Source: Psilocybe azurescens
Lineage: Eukaryota; Basidiomycota; Agaricomycetes; Agaricales; Agrocybaceae
NCBI GenBank assembly: GCA_023853785.1
Contig: JAJIRX010000522.1
Location: forward strand, 62,001 to 126,000
Reading direction: 5' to 3'
DNA: 64,000 nucleotides
The notes under the pieces are model-generated. The model ran no database searches. It saw only the letters and a program-made list of their open reading frames with translations, and was not told where the DNA came from. This document shows, piece after piece, positions 1 to 10,194 of this stretch. Numbering within the stretch: the stretch's first letter is position 1; each line of letters begins with the position of its first letter. Both the position numbers and the translations under genes were made by a program.

Positions 1-733
1 CTCCCCCGAAACCGTCCATGTCTCCTTTCTCTTCCAGTCCTTCCAGCGTCCCTGTGCCCCGATCCTTGGGGTCTGCGACCCCGCAGTCAACACAATGGTA
101 GCCCCAGTCCTGGCTCCAGTCCGGTATTCTCTAATTATTCTCCCTTCGTCGTTCGTGCATCGTGCTTCCCCCGTTCACAGCTTTTCGCAGCAGTCTTCTA
201 GCCATGCAAACCCAGACGCTTCTTTGTTCTCTTTTGATAGTCAAACCACCAGTCACATGTTCCACGGTCAAGGTTCTGTCTTCGGTCAAGGTCAAGGTCA
301 AATTTTCAACAACGGACAGTCATCACCTCGCACTCACCAATACCCTGGAAAGGAGCTTGCCGGGTTCTTAGGCATGCTGGGCGGCCAGACCCTCCCGGAA
401 GCACCTTTCGTGGGCCCTTTTAGTCTAGGAGACACCGTCGGCCCCTTCGGCGCCATCTCGTCGGACAATACAGTCTTCTCAGACCCCGCATCGCTCACTC
501 CTTTTGGCGCCGAATTCCTTACTCAGATGCACACTTTGGCCTCGTTGGACAACCATTCTATGGTCGACAGCGATACCAACATGGACGATAGTACATCTTG
601 GGACCTTTTGGGCTCAGACGTTCGAGTCTTAATGCCCTCGTACCCTTCTTTACTTCTGTATATATACATATGCTCGCGACCACTGTTCTGCGGTCGTTTT
701 TGGACGCTTCGTTTCCATTTGCAATGGTTATAG
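1..733 (+). CDS. 3' end of a Ser/Gln-rich protein, unrecognised (5' truncated)
   Basis: Only the C-terminal part of this gene is in the window. The clearest stretch begins near 165 and runs in frame 2 (FSQQSSSHANPDASLF onward). It is rich in Ser, Gln and Gly, with a GQGQGQ patch and a compact segment near ELAGFLGML. Upstream, similar Ser/Pro-rich sequence appears first in frame 3 (about 3-90) and then in frame 1 (about 90-145). Either small introns or one-base indels therefore separate these blocks. The true stop may be the TAG at 731-733 or an earlier one in another frame. The composition would suit a transcriptional or RNA-associated regulator, but no domain is visible and I assign no function. 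Confidence 0.4.
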   Translation, partial: SPETVHVSFLFQSFQRPCAPILGVCDPAVNTMVAPVLAPVRYSLIILPSSFVHRASPVHSFSQQSSSHANPDASLFSFDSQTTSHMFHGQGSVFGQGQGQIFNNGQSSPRTHQYPGKELAGFLGMLGGQTLPEAPFVGPFSLGDTVGPFGAISSDNTVFSDPASLTPFGAEFLTQMHTLASLDNHSMVDSDTNMDDSTSWDLLGSDVRVLMPSYPSLLLYIYICSRPLFCGRFWTLRFHLQWL

Positions 734-1161
734 TACTGCGCTTTGGGATTGCATGTATAATCAGTGCTGTGCAATATGATTTCGTTGTCCCGTAGCGTGC
801 AGCAGGCCAAGTTAACATATCGTGACATCTTGAAAGCCCGTCGTCATAGGGCTCACTAATAAGAGTCATGCGGAAAATGACAAGACACGATATATCGATT
901 GAACGACCGGCCGGGTTACTAATGTGTACGATGCGTAAAGGATGGAGAAAAGCGGGAGCGGCTGTCAAAGGAAAGGGTTGGCGATCACGGTTACGTGTAT
1001 GTAGATGTAGAAGATAAGATAATACGAAAAAGGGGCTGTGGTAAGCCTGGGCGCCAGGCTTACACATCTGGCAAAATCATAATGGATACGTATTTTACTT
1101 GACCCGGACACATAAATGGCCTCTCAAACTCAACTCAAAGGTGCATTTGAAACCCTCCCAG
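734..1161. other. Intergenic spacer
   Basis: This lies between a plus-strand gene end and a minus-strand gene end, so it should hold two 3' UTRs. A long minus-strand open frame crosses 558-1067, but it is antisense to the upstream gene and has no splice or composition support. I see no RNA gene or repeat. Confidence 0.5.
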
Positions 1162-1990
1162 TTACCTTCCGAAAATGCGCGCAAAGAAGCCCTTAGACTT
1201 GGCTTTTTCTGCAGTGGCGGCTACACCCAGCCGCTCTTCAACGGCAGCATCTCTTTGTCTTCTGTGTCTGGTAGGCTTCCACCCTGGAAGGGGTTTCCCG
1301 TATTCATCCAGCTCAGGCGACTCTGGGGATTCTGTGCTCAAGTCCGATGCTGGTGTGTCCGGTCTCGTGAAGGGATTGTTCGATCTGAAAGCGTTTCCGG
1401 ATGGAATCTGATCATTGTCAACCGAGCGAGATGAACTGGTCGGAGTATTCGCTTTTGAGCAGCGGCGGGAGGTGATGTTTTTCCAGGTTCTCTCGAGGCC
1501 TGTCATCCTCGTTAATTAAATCGTTTGCGTTGATAGGTATTAGATCGACGACTTACGTGCTCGTATCCCACAGACGACTGTGACTGAGCTTTGGGAGCTG
1601 GAATCTTCAATTCGGGGCCACTAGCCTCCGGTGGTGATGTTCTCGGGGCGTCTCTCAAGGTCTATCAATCCTCGCTAATTGAAGGATTTTTTCAACTGTT
1701 ATTTTTAGATCGGCGACTTACTATCTCTGATCCCAAAGACCAATTTGACTGGTATTGGTGAGCTTCAGCGTCACCCGAGGAAGTTAGCAGTGTCACATCC
1801 GAGCATGTGGGGTCATATTCACTTCCCTTATGTATCGAAAAAGAGACACGGGAAATAAATGTGAAATAGCGAACGACAGCATTGAAAGATAACTTACGAG
1901 TTGTGGAGTCGGGAAAGGATATATGAGTAGATGACTTTGAGATATCCCACAAGCATAAAGAATATGAAGGCGCTGGAAAGGGGTTGACAT
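1162..1990 (-). CDS. Hypothetical protein of about 213 aa with tandemly duplicated exons
   Basis: I do not recognise the protein. Four exons can be read: 1990-1898 (starts MSTPFQRLH), 1826-1722, 1661-1557 and 1499-1162. The first three are in phase 0, and exons 2 and 3 are both exactly 105 nt. The start of exon 4 (ASREPGKTSPPAA) resembles the start of exon 3 (TLRDAPRTSPPEA), and the two introns before them are also alike, so an exon-intron unit was duplicated. The C-terminal part is polar (DTPASDLSTESPESPELDE) and ends in a basic-aromatic tail, SKGFFARIFGR. One base seems to be missing in exon 4 near 1449-1458, where the frame of the exon start must shift to join the long C-terminal frame. 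Function unknown. Confidence 0.5.
1430..1725. repeat. Tandem duplication of an exon-intron unit inside a gene
   Basis: On the minus strand, intron 2 (1721-1662) and intron 3 (1556-1500) both begin GTAAGTCGNCGATCTAA and end near TTAATTARCGAGGATKG. The exon sequence downstream of each starts with related bases (CCTTGAGAGACGCC and CCTCGAGAGAACCT) followed by an AACATCACC block. The unit is about 160 bp. Confidence 0.6.
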
Positions 1991-2035
1991 ATCCTATTTC
2001 AGTGATAAAGAAAGTCCCCTAGACAAATTTCCCGC

Positions 2036-3859
2036 TTACTCCTTTGACGTACTGCTATCTTGTCTGGCGATATAATTTTTGAGTTTGCCTTTTGGCCACA
2101 AAAGCCACCCATTTGTGTAAAGCGCAGGAAGGTATATACGGTGGCCATTCAGAGACTTAATAAAATGGTCCTTATCCTGTTGGCCGAGAGGTCCACGATT
2201 CAAGATGATGTGCAACACTTTCATCTTGCACATGCTTGTCCGACACCTTCGTCCAAGGCTCGATGGATTGGAATGTTTTGTGGAGCTTGTCGCCATCAAG
2301 AAATTTAGTAACATCCCTAGGAAACTCTGTATAGAACTGCGGGTAGAGTTCTAATGGGATTTTCCCTGGATAATTGTTTATTTCCCTCCCTGTTTGATAG
2401 GTTGGAATATTCGATAAGCCGGTGCAAAGAATATCGAGAGAAGCCGTTTCCTCTATTTCAACTGCATTCTACATGTTAGTCATTTGGATGAAAGAGTCAC
2501 GCCTTTTTGATACACATACTATCATCAATGAAAATCGAGTTAGGAGACTTGAAAATCGCCTTATCGGACTCAATTTCGATTGGTTTATCACCCCAAAGAA
2601 TGATTTCCATCTGGCGGGATTTATGCCTGAGCATTGGTATCTGTGAACAAAACCGGTGAGACGTAGACGCGTAGTAGAGTAACATTTGAATTACCTCTTC
2701 CTTAAGGCCTTCTGAATACTTTTGCAACAATTCAAACGCTTCGCGGTCCTCTTGCGTGGCCTTCAAAAACGAAATAGTCTTTATATACTCATTTGTCCCC
2801 CTGACAGAAAAAACAAATTTAGGTCAAGAGAAGAAACCAAAGGCATAGAGTTCGCGTTTACCTGATGCTCAATACAATGTGGTATCTTTTGATGTATTCC
2901 TCCAGTTTAATGTTGGCATCCATGAAAATTTTATCGACTCGCTCTTTTGATGACTTTGAGCTCGAAATCCCATTTTTGAGTGCCTTTTCTACCTGGTTGA
3001 AACAACTGGAGATCCGATGAGTGTGTCCTGTATACATTGATATACTTGAACAGAGCTACTTACGCCATCAAATCCTCGAGTTGTCGATAATTGTATTGCT
3101 CGACCTCAGGCAATGATCGGCAGGCTTGTAATAGAAAGAGACTTCTCATGTAAAACGCCCTGTTTGTATTAGCAAGCTTTCCTGCCCCACTGGTAAATAG
3201 ACTTTTCAGTGCTTCGCCCACCCCATATCAGTTCTGGTAGCGTTCAGACTCGGAGGTAAAAGATAAGAGGTATGCTGTAGCGATGAAAGTGCCCAGTGCT
3301 GAAAGTGCCATCTAAGCCACGAGGATGCATCGTGTAGCCCCTCAACTTTATTGAGCAGCAACGGAGTTACGGAGGATATTAATATAGACTCTCGAATACC
3401 TTGGGTCCGACCGAGCCAAAGTAATGATCCCCGTTCTAGTAGAACTCGTTGTGGTGCAGCATGTGAGCTTGATGGTTGACAGATTTGGTAGACAAACCAG
3501 ACTATGCAATTGCCAGTGGTAAGGCTGGTTTGAGCAAGTATGGCTGGTTTGAGCAAGTATGGCGAGCTAAGGCACTTCAAATGGAGGAAAACATAGCAAG
3601 GCATGGCATACCAATAACCCACCACCCTTGGACCCAGATCTGTGAGTTCTTTTCTTTGTCGGGCAGTGATTGAACATTTACCTGACGTCCTGGATACCAT
3701 AATAATGTCCAGCATGGAGCATCCTCCTAATTTTTTTCGCTTGCCCTTGGCTATACTTATCCAACTTGCATATGACGAACACTCTGGCTCAGAAAGAAGG
3801 CTTAAAGTGAATAGATTGGTTGTTTCGAGAATGGCGTGGATACTATGCTGAACAGCCAT
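2036..3859 (-). CDS. Hypothetical multi-exon protein, partly coiled-coil
   Basis: Coding exons with good splice sites can be followed on the minus strand from about 3210 to the stop at 2036. They are an exon reading LFTSGAGKLANTNRAFYMRS...LEDLMA (about 3215-3063), an exon with FNQVEKALKNGISSSKSSKE and LEEYIKRYHIVLSIR, then TISFLKATQEDREAFELLQK, then IPMLRHKSRQMEIILWGDKP, and a last exon ending KLKNYIARQDSSTSKE. The middle is charged and helical. The last exon changes frame near 2179-2188, an apparent one-base indel. An open frame at 3206-3859 may hold the N-terminal exon but its splice join is unclear, so the start is uncertain. I do not recognise the family. Confidence 0.4.
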
Positions 3860-5575
3860 TCAGCCGCAGACGCTTGGTTATAGTCTCGCTGACTCTCTAG
3901 TCAGTCTTCTGGCGTGGATATACAAAAATTTGTCAACTGGTGCGATGCTTATCCATGGGAGGATGAAGATCTGTGCCTTCTAGCTAATGGTTTTTTTTCA
4001 CGAATATTGGCTAATTAAATGTTCAATCTTAAACTGAGTATCAGTTCATTGGTTCTCGACAGCAGGACCTACCGCATTGACCAGGATATACTACGAGAAG
4101 GAACACGAGAAGGTGGAGAGCGTACCCAGATCTCCACCAATTCCACACTTAATTTTCCTCTCTCATAAGTTTCAAACATTTTCAAGATTCCAGATCTTAA
4201 AGTCACTGAATGGGTGGATTGGTGTTGACCTTTCAGATGGACGAGGACGCGATCCAGAAATTTTGAGGTTGAGAATGATGCTTGAGGACACCTTCCGGCT
4301 TATGAGAAGCCAAAGAACTTGGTGAAGATCTCAGAAAGGTGTTTAGAAATGGAGGGCGTGCATACGTGTCATCGAGGATAAAACGGGATACTAGATCTTT
4401 GAGATACTTTTGACATGCGGAATTGCATCTTATAACATGTTATGTGGTCTCTGCTTCAGAAAACGATATCTAGGGTAGTAAAGCTAGAAGCAAGTTGGTG
4501 GGCGAAAGCTGCGTCTTGAAAGCCCGGCAATTTGCGAGCATGTGGCTTACCTCAAATTTGCTGCCAGTGGGACGTCTCGGAGAAGCACGGCTTTCCTCTC
4601 AGCTGTATCACCAACCTTTACCCAGTGTCAACGCAATGTCTCAGACTCCAGTCTCTATTTTGATTATCATCAGAGCAGCCTGATGGCAAACAATGCCTTT
4701 GCCTGTGCTTTTAGGCGACGGAAGTAGATTGGAAGGAGACATCTTTCCCCTAACGAATTCGGGAGCACCGAGGGGAATAACCACTTCAAAAGCTTCAGGG
4801 TTTCAGTGAATGAGACTCAAGACACCGATGAAGCGACTATGTTTAACTGCCAGAGCTCTAAAAATGAAGGCCTCATTGCCAAGGTTTAATCTGGGAGCTC
4901 TTCGTGCACTGTTTGTGGTTTGTATTCTTGGACCTTGGGCTAGCCATTTGTATCGAGAGATGAACGATCTTCGAACCCATGGGCTTGGGCCTCCTTATCT
5001 AGTACCTTGACAGAATCTTTCCAACATAGTTATATCCATTTCAACCCGATCCTCTCTTTATATCGAGCCGACGTCTACCGAACCACAGCGGTATTCGTAT
5101 GTTTGCCATTTTTTCTGTGCCATCGTTAATTTCTGACTAACAGTCATTTCGAGTCTAGAGCTGGTACGTATCTCTTGAGCACCTAACCACTCTTTCAGGG
5201 ACATTGTATTGCAAGCCTTCCGACCCGACTAGGATCATCTTAATAGTGGCACCGGTAATTATGTACCAGAAAGGCTCAAAAGACGCACTGGAAGTATAAA
5301 ATGGGCCAGGAACAAGAAGTGCCGCGCCTGCTGGCACTCTCAGCCATTCATAGGCCCATCTGACTTGTATCTTACCCATGGCCAAACCTCGCTTCAAAAC
5401 CGAAGCCCGAATCGCAAAGCACCATCCACCGTAAACAGGATTGCATGGAGGCGGGGAAATTGTCCGCTTAAACATCAAAAACCAGTCAGCCTCTCTAACT
5501 TGGTTCCTATTCCATTAATAATGCACACATTCACACACTTGCTAGTACTGTGACCTCCCGGATGCTGCCTAAAAG
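3860..5575. other. Gene-poor region with fragmentary open frames
   Basis: No gene could be supported here. Short open frames exist at 4077-4325 (+), 4542-4727 (+), 4810-5010 (+) and 5155-5478 (-). None links to another by convincing splice sites or matches a family I know. The 107-codon minus-strand frame at 5155-5478 is the best candidate for a real exon. These may be decayed gene fragments. Confidence 0.4.
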
Positions 5576-6204
5576 CCAGAATTCCTCTCTAACACCGCCT
5601 TCTCGAATCTGCAACGGGGCGTAATTTCTCTTCTCAAATCTGGCGGCGAAAATTAGCGGGTTCTAGTAATAAGCGGAAGAGAACATGCGTCCATCTGCCT
5701 CCTGTCTGGTACCTGACGCCGTTCATGGTCTTATTTGCATGGATTCTCGCTTCTCGCCTACCCTCTTCTATCTTTCCTCTTTCTTCTAAAACCACACTGT
5801 GAAACGACATTTAGTGGCTTCCACACACCCAACCTCTGGATCTCCGTTGAGCGCTGTACCAGAACGCAATCCCAGGGGCGATAACAGCTTCCTCCCGAAT
5901 GATCAGAAATATTATTCCCTTTCATTTCACGAGCGAGCGATTTGACCTTCAAGTCTGGTCTACGCAGTAGGTCTGGACAACTGAAATCCTGTAAGAAGTA
6001 GAAGCGGAGATTCTTCTCCCTAAAGTTCTCTCCCACTGGCCTGAAAAACTGCCAGCTGATGTGGTAAAAACGTTTCCCGTCCTCCTTCTCGGTCTCCCTC
6101 CGACCTCGGAACCTAAAGCGAGCGAAAAGAATAAAACGCCCAAGAGGTCAACAAAAACTGAAGGCTAAAGCAGCATCAGCATCTCCGCTAGCAACATCAA
6201 CAGC
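5576..6204. repeat. Duplicated promoter block, copy 1 (copy 2 at 7797-8502)
   Basis: The region upstream of the gene at 6205 is repeated, diverged, upstream of the gene at 8503. Shared blocks include CTCTAACACCGCC, TCGAATCTGC, ATCTGGCGGCGAA, AAAACCACACTG, ACCAGA, CCCAGGGGCGATAAC, ATTATTC and the leader AGCATCAGCATC just before each ATG. The promoter was therefore copied together with the gene. Confidence 0.75.
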
Positions 6205-7250
6205 ATGAAGAGCGCATTCCAAAACATGATCGTCCTGCTCACCCTCGCGGGCTCTGCACTGGCTATCAGCAACCCGATATACGTCATCTCGAACGCCGAA
6301 GTGCCCTCGCTGTTCCGTCCGGGACTCTCCCCCGTCGGCTTGCAGCGCGCGACGCAGTGTCTGCCTCAAGTGAGTTTAGTCTAATTCAGTGTCTAGTAGT
6401 CGTGCCTGGAATCTGGGGCTAGCTATTAATACAGCTTGCTAGCGTCCATCCCAACCTTTACTTTATAATGCGTTATTTGCTAACATCAACCTACTGTGTC
6501 CTATACAGCTGTTCTCGACGCTGAACATCGGCAAAATCATTACGTGCCCGCAGAGCGAAGACAGCTGCTTCGAGACGCTCGCCACCACCCAGCCCATTGC
6601 CGATGCGCTTGGGCTCCCGATCGATACCAGCTGGTGTGCCCACTTTCTCGTCATAAATACTCCTCTTTTCGGTTGTGCCTGACTATTCTTGTTTTCGTTG
6701 TCGTCCTAAACAGTGGAGCAGATGAGAACACGTCCGACAACTGCGTCTCGGACCTGACCAAGAAGTTCGCGAAGAACAGCACGCAGTCAATTCTCATCGT
6801 CTGGGTGGGTACCTTTCGCCTTTTTTGTCTCCCTGCTTTCTATCTCATATTTACTCTGGTTTGTGCGTTACTATTAGGACTTCGATGGAGTCGGCGACCT
6901 CCTCGAAGATAACCTCGACCTTGACACAGACCCCGCAAGCGCTATAGACGGTATCCAGTAAGTCGTTGCCGTCGTAATCCCCCAAAGCCCAACCCCTCCT
7001 TCATTACATACCCAATCGACCGCCGCAACATTATACGCTAATCATAACGCCTGTATATAGCTACGACGTATTAACCGTAGTCATCAAAAGCAAGATCCGT
7101 CAAGTCACGTCTCAGAACTGCACCAACATCGACGGGATCTCACCTGGCACGGATGTCGTCCCGCCGAAGAAGGGCGGCGACAGCAAGAGCAGGCGAAGAA
7201 GGTCTTCTTTAAAAGACGGAGGGGCGCATGGCTATGAGGAGCAGTTGTGA
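6205..7250 (+). CDS. Secreted histidine-phosphatase-fold protein lacking both catalytic histidines (intact copy)
   Basis: Five exons (6205-6369, 6509-6633, 6714-6804, 6878-6957, 7061-7250) give an intact 216-aa protein. Residues 1-20 are a signal peptide ending ALA. The next segment, PIYVISNAEVPSLF, occupies the place of the RHG motif that opens histidine phosphatase (phosphoglycerate-mutase-like) proteins. It is followed by GLSPVGLQRATQCLP and QPIADALGLPID, both typical of that fold. The catalytic His of RHG is replaced (SNAE). The second catalytic His, usually in a WEH-like context after a hydrophobic strand, is also absent (ILIVWDFDGV). The C-terminal tail is basic (SKSRRRRSS). Known: the family is secreted or cytosolic phosphohydrolases. 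Inferred: this is a secreted pseudo-enzyme. It is the first member of a tandem cluster. Confidence 0.75.
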
Positions 7251-7500
7251 ATGTGAATTGAAACAAGTAGCGCGCAGCATCCACCACCCATAAAACTCCT
7301 CCTTCAGTTTTTTGCAATCATTGATTCGTTTCTCCAAAGAAAGTATCTTGTATACATACATATACCAGTCGCGTATGTTATTATATCACAGAACGACAAC
7401 AACATATAAAAATTTGACATTCGTCTACAAATAATCCGCCCTTCTGTTGAGCCTGATTATAGATCATTATTTTCATTCCCATTTCATCTTTGTTCTGTAC

Positions 7501-7790
7501 AGTGAGGCATATGAGAACACGGACTCGGACGACGAATGCATCTTGGGGCTGACCACTAAATTCTCGAAGAACAGCACGCAGTCGATTCTCATCGTCTGGG
7601 TGGGTGCTTTTACCCCTTCTCCCCCTATATTTGCATTCTGTTCTCTTCGCAATTTGCTTTTGTCTCCCTACAGCCTGCGTTCTATCTCATACATAGTACT
7701 CACTCACTCTGGCTTGCTATAATACTATTAGGATTTTACCAAAGTCGGCGCCCTCCTCGGAGAAGACCTCCGCAGACGCCGTCGACGGTA
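7501..7790 (+). pseudogene. Truncated remnant of the phosphatase-fold gene (exons 3-4)
   Basis: This stretch matches exon 3 of the flanking paralogs (ECILGLTTKFSKNSTQSILI) with its donor at 7594-7600. After an intron it matches part of exon 4 (DFTKVGALLGEDL), where about 20 bp coding for LDLDTDP is missing. No start, signal peptide, exon 1-2 or exon 5 is present. It ends directly against the second promoter copy. It is a leftover of an unequal duplication or deletion between the two genes. Confidence 0.75.
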
Positions 7791-7796
7791 TGGGCC

Positions 7797-8502
7797 GGAA
7801 AATGCCTCTCTAACACCGCCATCTCGAATCTGCGACAGAGCGTATTTCCCTCTTCTCGAATCTGGCGGCGAACATTAGCGTGTTTTAGTGAGTGTATGGC
7901 ATGTATCCATCTATCTGGTGCCTGACGCCGTTCGTGGTGAAAATTTTCTGGAATCTTGCTTCTCGCCCACCCACTTCCCACTTCCCGCTTCAAGTTTCTT
8001 CTAAAACCACACTGAGACAATGGTTTAGCGTTTACACACACCAAACCTTTGGATCTCTGCTATGCGCTGTACCAGATTGTAATCCCAGGGGCGATAACTT
8101 CCTCCCCCGAACGATCAGTGATATTATTCGGAATTCCCTGCCAGTTTCACTTCACGAGCAACTTAACCTTCAAATCTAGTCTACTAGTGCATCTGGACAT
8201 GTGGAATCTTCTAAGAAGCAAAACCCGGAGATTTCTAGGAAGCACTCTGATCTCTCCCACTCGCCCGCCCTCTGGCGTGGTAAAAAGTCATTCCCATCCT
8301 TTAACATTCCTCGCGTGCCTCCTCATCTGTTTCTTTCCTCAATCTTCAGAATCTGAAGCGAGTGGAAAGAATAAAGAAATGTATAAATATCCTTCCGGAC
8401 ATCGAAAGAACGTCCCAACCCTCAGGTCTTCGCCCGGGCGCTCAACATAAAAACTGAAGGGCTACTAAAACAGCATCAGCATCGCCGCCACAACGACATA
8501 GC
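7797..8502. repeat. Duplicated promoter block, copy 2
   Basis: This is the diverged second copy of the block at 5576-6204, including the TCTGGCGGCGAA, AAAACCACACTG and CCCAGGGGCGATAAC segments and the AGCATCAGCATC leader before the ATG at 8503. Confidence 0.75.
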
Positions 8503-9673
8503 ATGAAGCGCGCATTCCAAAACCTAGTTGCCCTGCTCGCTCTGGTGGGCTCCGCGCTGGCGACGCCTCGAGGGCCTGTCAACAACCCGATATACATCAT
8601 CTCGAACGCCGAACAGCCCTCGCTGTTCCGTGCTGAGACTCTCCCCCATCGGCGAGCAGCGCGTGGCGCAGTGCCTGCCTCAAGTGAGTTCTCTCAGTTT
8701 TACCATAGACAAAAAAATCCAGTTTCCAGTTGTGCCACTTGGTGCTTGGTGTTAGGCCAGCTTAGCGCCCATCTCAACCTTTAAGGCTACCAATGCTTAC
8801 GTCGATATTTTTTATTTTTGTTATGCACCGTGTAGTTGTTCTCGACGCTGGACATCGGCAAGATCATATCGTGCCCACGGAACGACGAGAGCCAGGTGTG
8901 CTTCGAGACGCTCGCCACCGCCCAGCCCATCGCCGACGCGCTCGGGCTCCCGATCGATACCACCTGGTGCGTCCTCGTCCTCATCCCCGCTCTTAAATAA
9001 ATCTTCAATTGTCCGCGGCCGCGGTATAAGTAAACGTTGAATCTGAATCTGACTTGTCTTTTTGTTATTGTTTGGACAGCGGTGCGGATGAGAACACGTC
9101 CGACGACTGCATCTCGGGCCTGACCACGAAGTTCGCGAAGAACAGCACGCAGGCGATTCTCATCGTCTGGGTGGGTATCTTCTTTTCCCTCCCTTTCCCT
9201 TTTTTTTTCTCCCTGCTTTTCATCTCATACTCATACTCATACTCACCTTGTTCTTGTTTGCCATATGATTTAATCACATAGGAATTCACCGAAGTCCACA
9301 CCCTCCTCGAAGAATCCCTCGACCTCGACACAGACCCCGCAGACGCCATCGACGGTATCCAGTAAGTCGTCCTCCTCGTAAATCCCAATCTCCCCCTCCC
9401 CACCTCGCCCTCCTCTTTTATATACCCAAAACTAACCGCTTTTACCCCACCATCGAATCATGATTCTCTAGCTACGACGTATTCACCACAGTCATCAAAG
9501 GCAAGATCACTCAAGTCACCTCGCAGAACTGCACGGACATCGACGGGATCGCGCCTGGCACGGACGTCGCCCCGCCCTCTAAGCCGAAGAACGGCAGTAA
9601 GAGGAGATCCGTTGCTGGTGCAGGTGAGAAGCGACGCCGCAGGGAGAGAAAGAGCAGGAGCAGGCAGCTGTGA
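8503..9673 (+). CDS. Secreted phosphatase-fold paralog with an exon 1 frameshift
   Basis: This is the paralog of the gene at 6205 with the same five-exon structure: exon 1 8503 to about 8689, exon 2 starting with LFSTLDIGKII, exon 3 GADENTSDDC, exon 4 EFTEVHTLLEESLDLDTDP, exon 5 YDVFTTVIKG with a strongly basic tail, stop at 9671-9673. The signal peptide is intact. SNAE again replaces the RHG motif, and IVWEFTEV lacks the second His. In exon 1 there is one base more than in the paralog (CCGTGCTGAGACTCTC versus CCGTCCGGGACTCTC, about 8628-8640). This breaks the frame before SPIGEQRVAQCLPQ. It is either a recent pseudogene or a consensus error; the rest of the gene is open, which favours error. 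Confidence 0.65.
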
Positions 9674-10194
9674 TTGTAATTTGAAATAAAGGAGCAGTAG
9701 GCAGCGTCATGCCAATGCCTGGTCGTCTGCGTCTGCGTGCACCAGCGTAAACTTCCTCCTTTAGTTCGTCCCTCGAAAGAGATTGCATACATATACCAGT
9801 TGTCTGTGTTATTATATCACGGAACAACAACAACATTTAAAATTTGCCGCCATCTTGACTTGAATAACCAATCTTCCTTCTAGATCTATTTCTTTTCTCG
9901 TCGACCTCCGAAACACCTCCTGTGGGTTGGGTGTGGTTGGACTGGCAGGGATTCTAATCATCTCATTTTCATCATAGTCGTCGTCGTCGTCAAGTACATG
10001 GGCGCGTGACATTAGAGCAAGAAGAAAAAAATGCGAAAATGCGAAAAAAATGATAAACCAAAACCTCGAACCCATACCGTACCCGCGCTGTAAGTAAGTA
10101 GGTGTGAGATGTGCGTGTAACAGCCCCTCCTCCTCCTCCTCCTCTGCCCCCCCTCTCTCTTCCATGTACCAAGTAAAAGGCACCAAACAAAAAC
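9674..10194. other. Intergenic spacer with simple repeats
   Basis: 9680-9850 is the 3' flank duplicated from 7255-7440 (shared CATACATATACCAG and TTATTATATCAC). Further on are a GTC trinucleotide run near 9978-9990 and a CCT run near 10123-10142 followed by C- and CT-rich sequence. No gene is visible. Confidence 0.6.

Noticed and set aside
558..1067. 169-codon open frame on the minus strand
   Set aside because: Antisense to the first gene and its 3' flank, with no domain, splice or composition support.
3520..3565. Short tandem repeat of TGGTTTGAGCAAGTATGGC
   Set aside because: Only two copies of about 19 bp; real, but too small to interpret.
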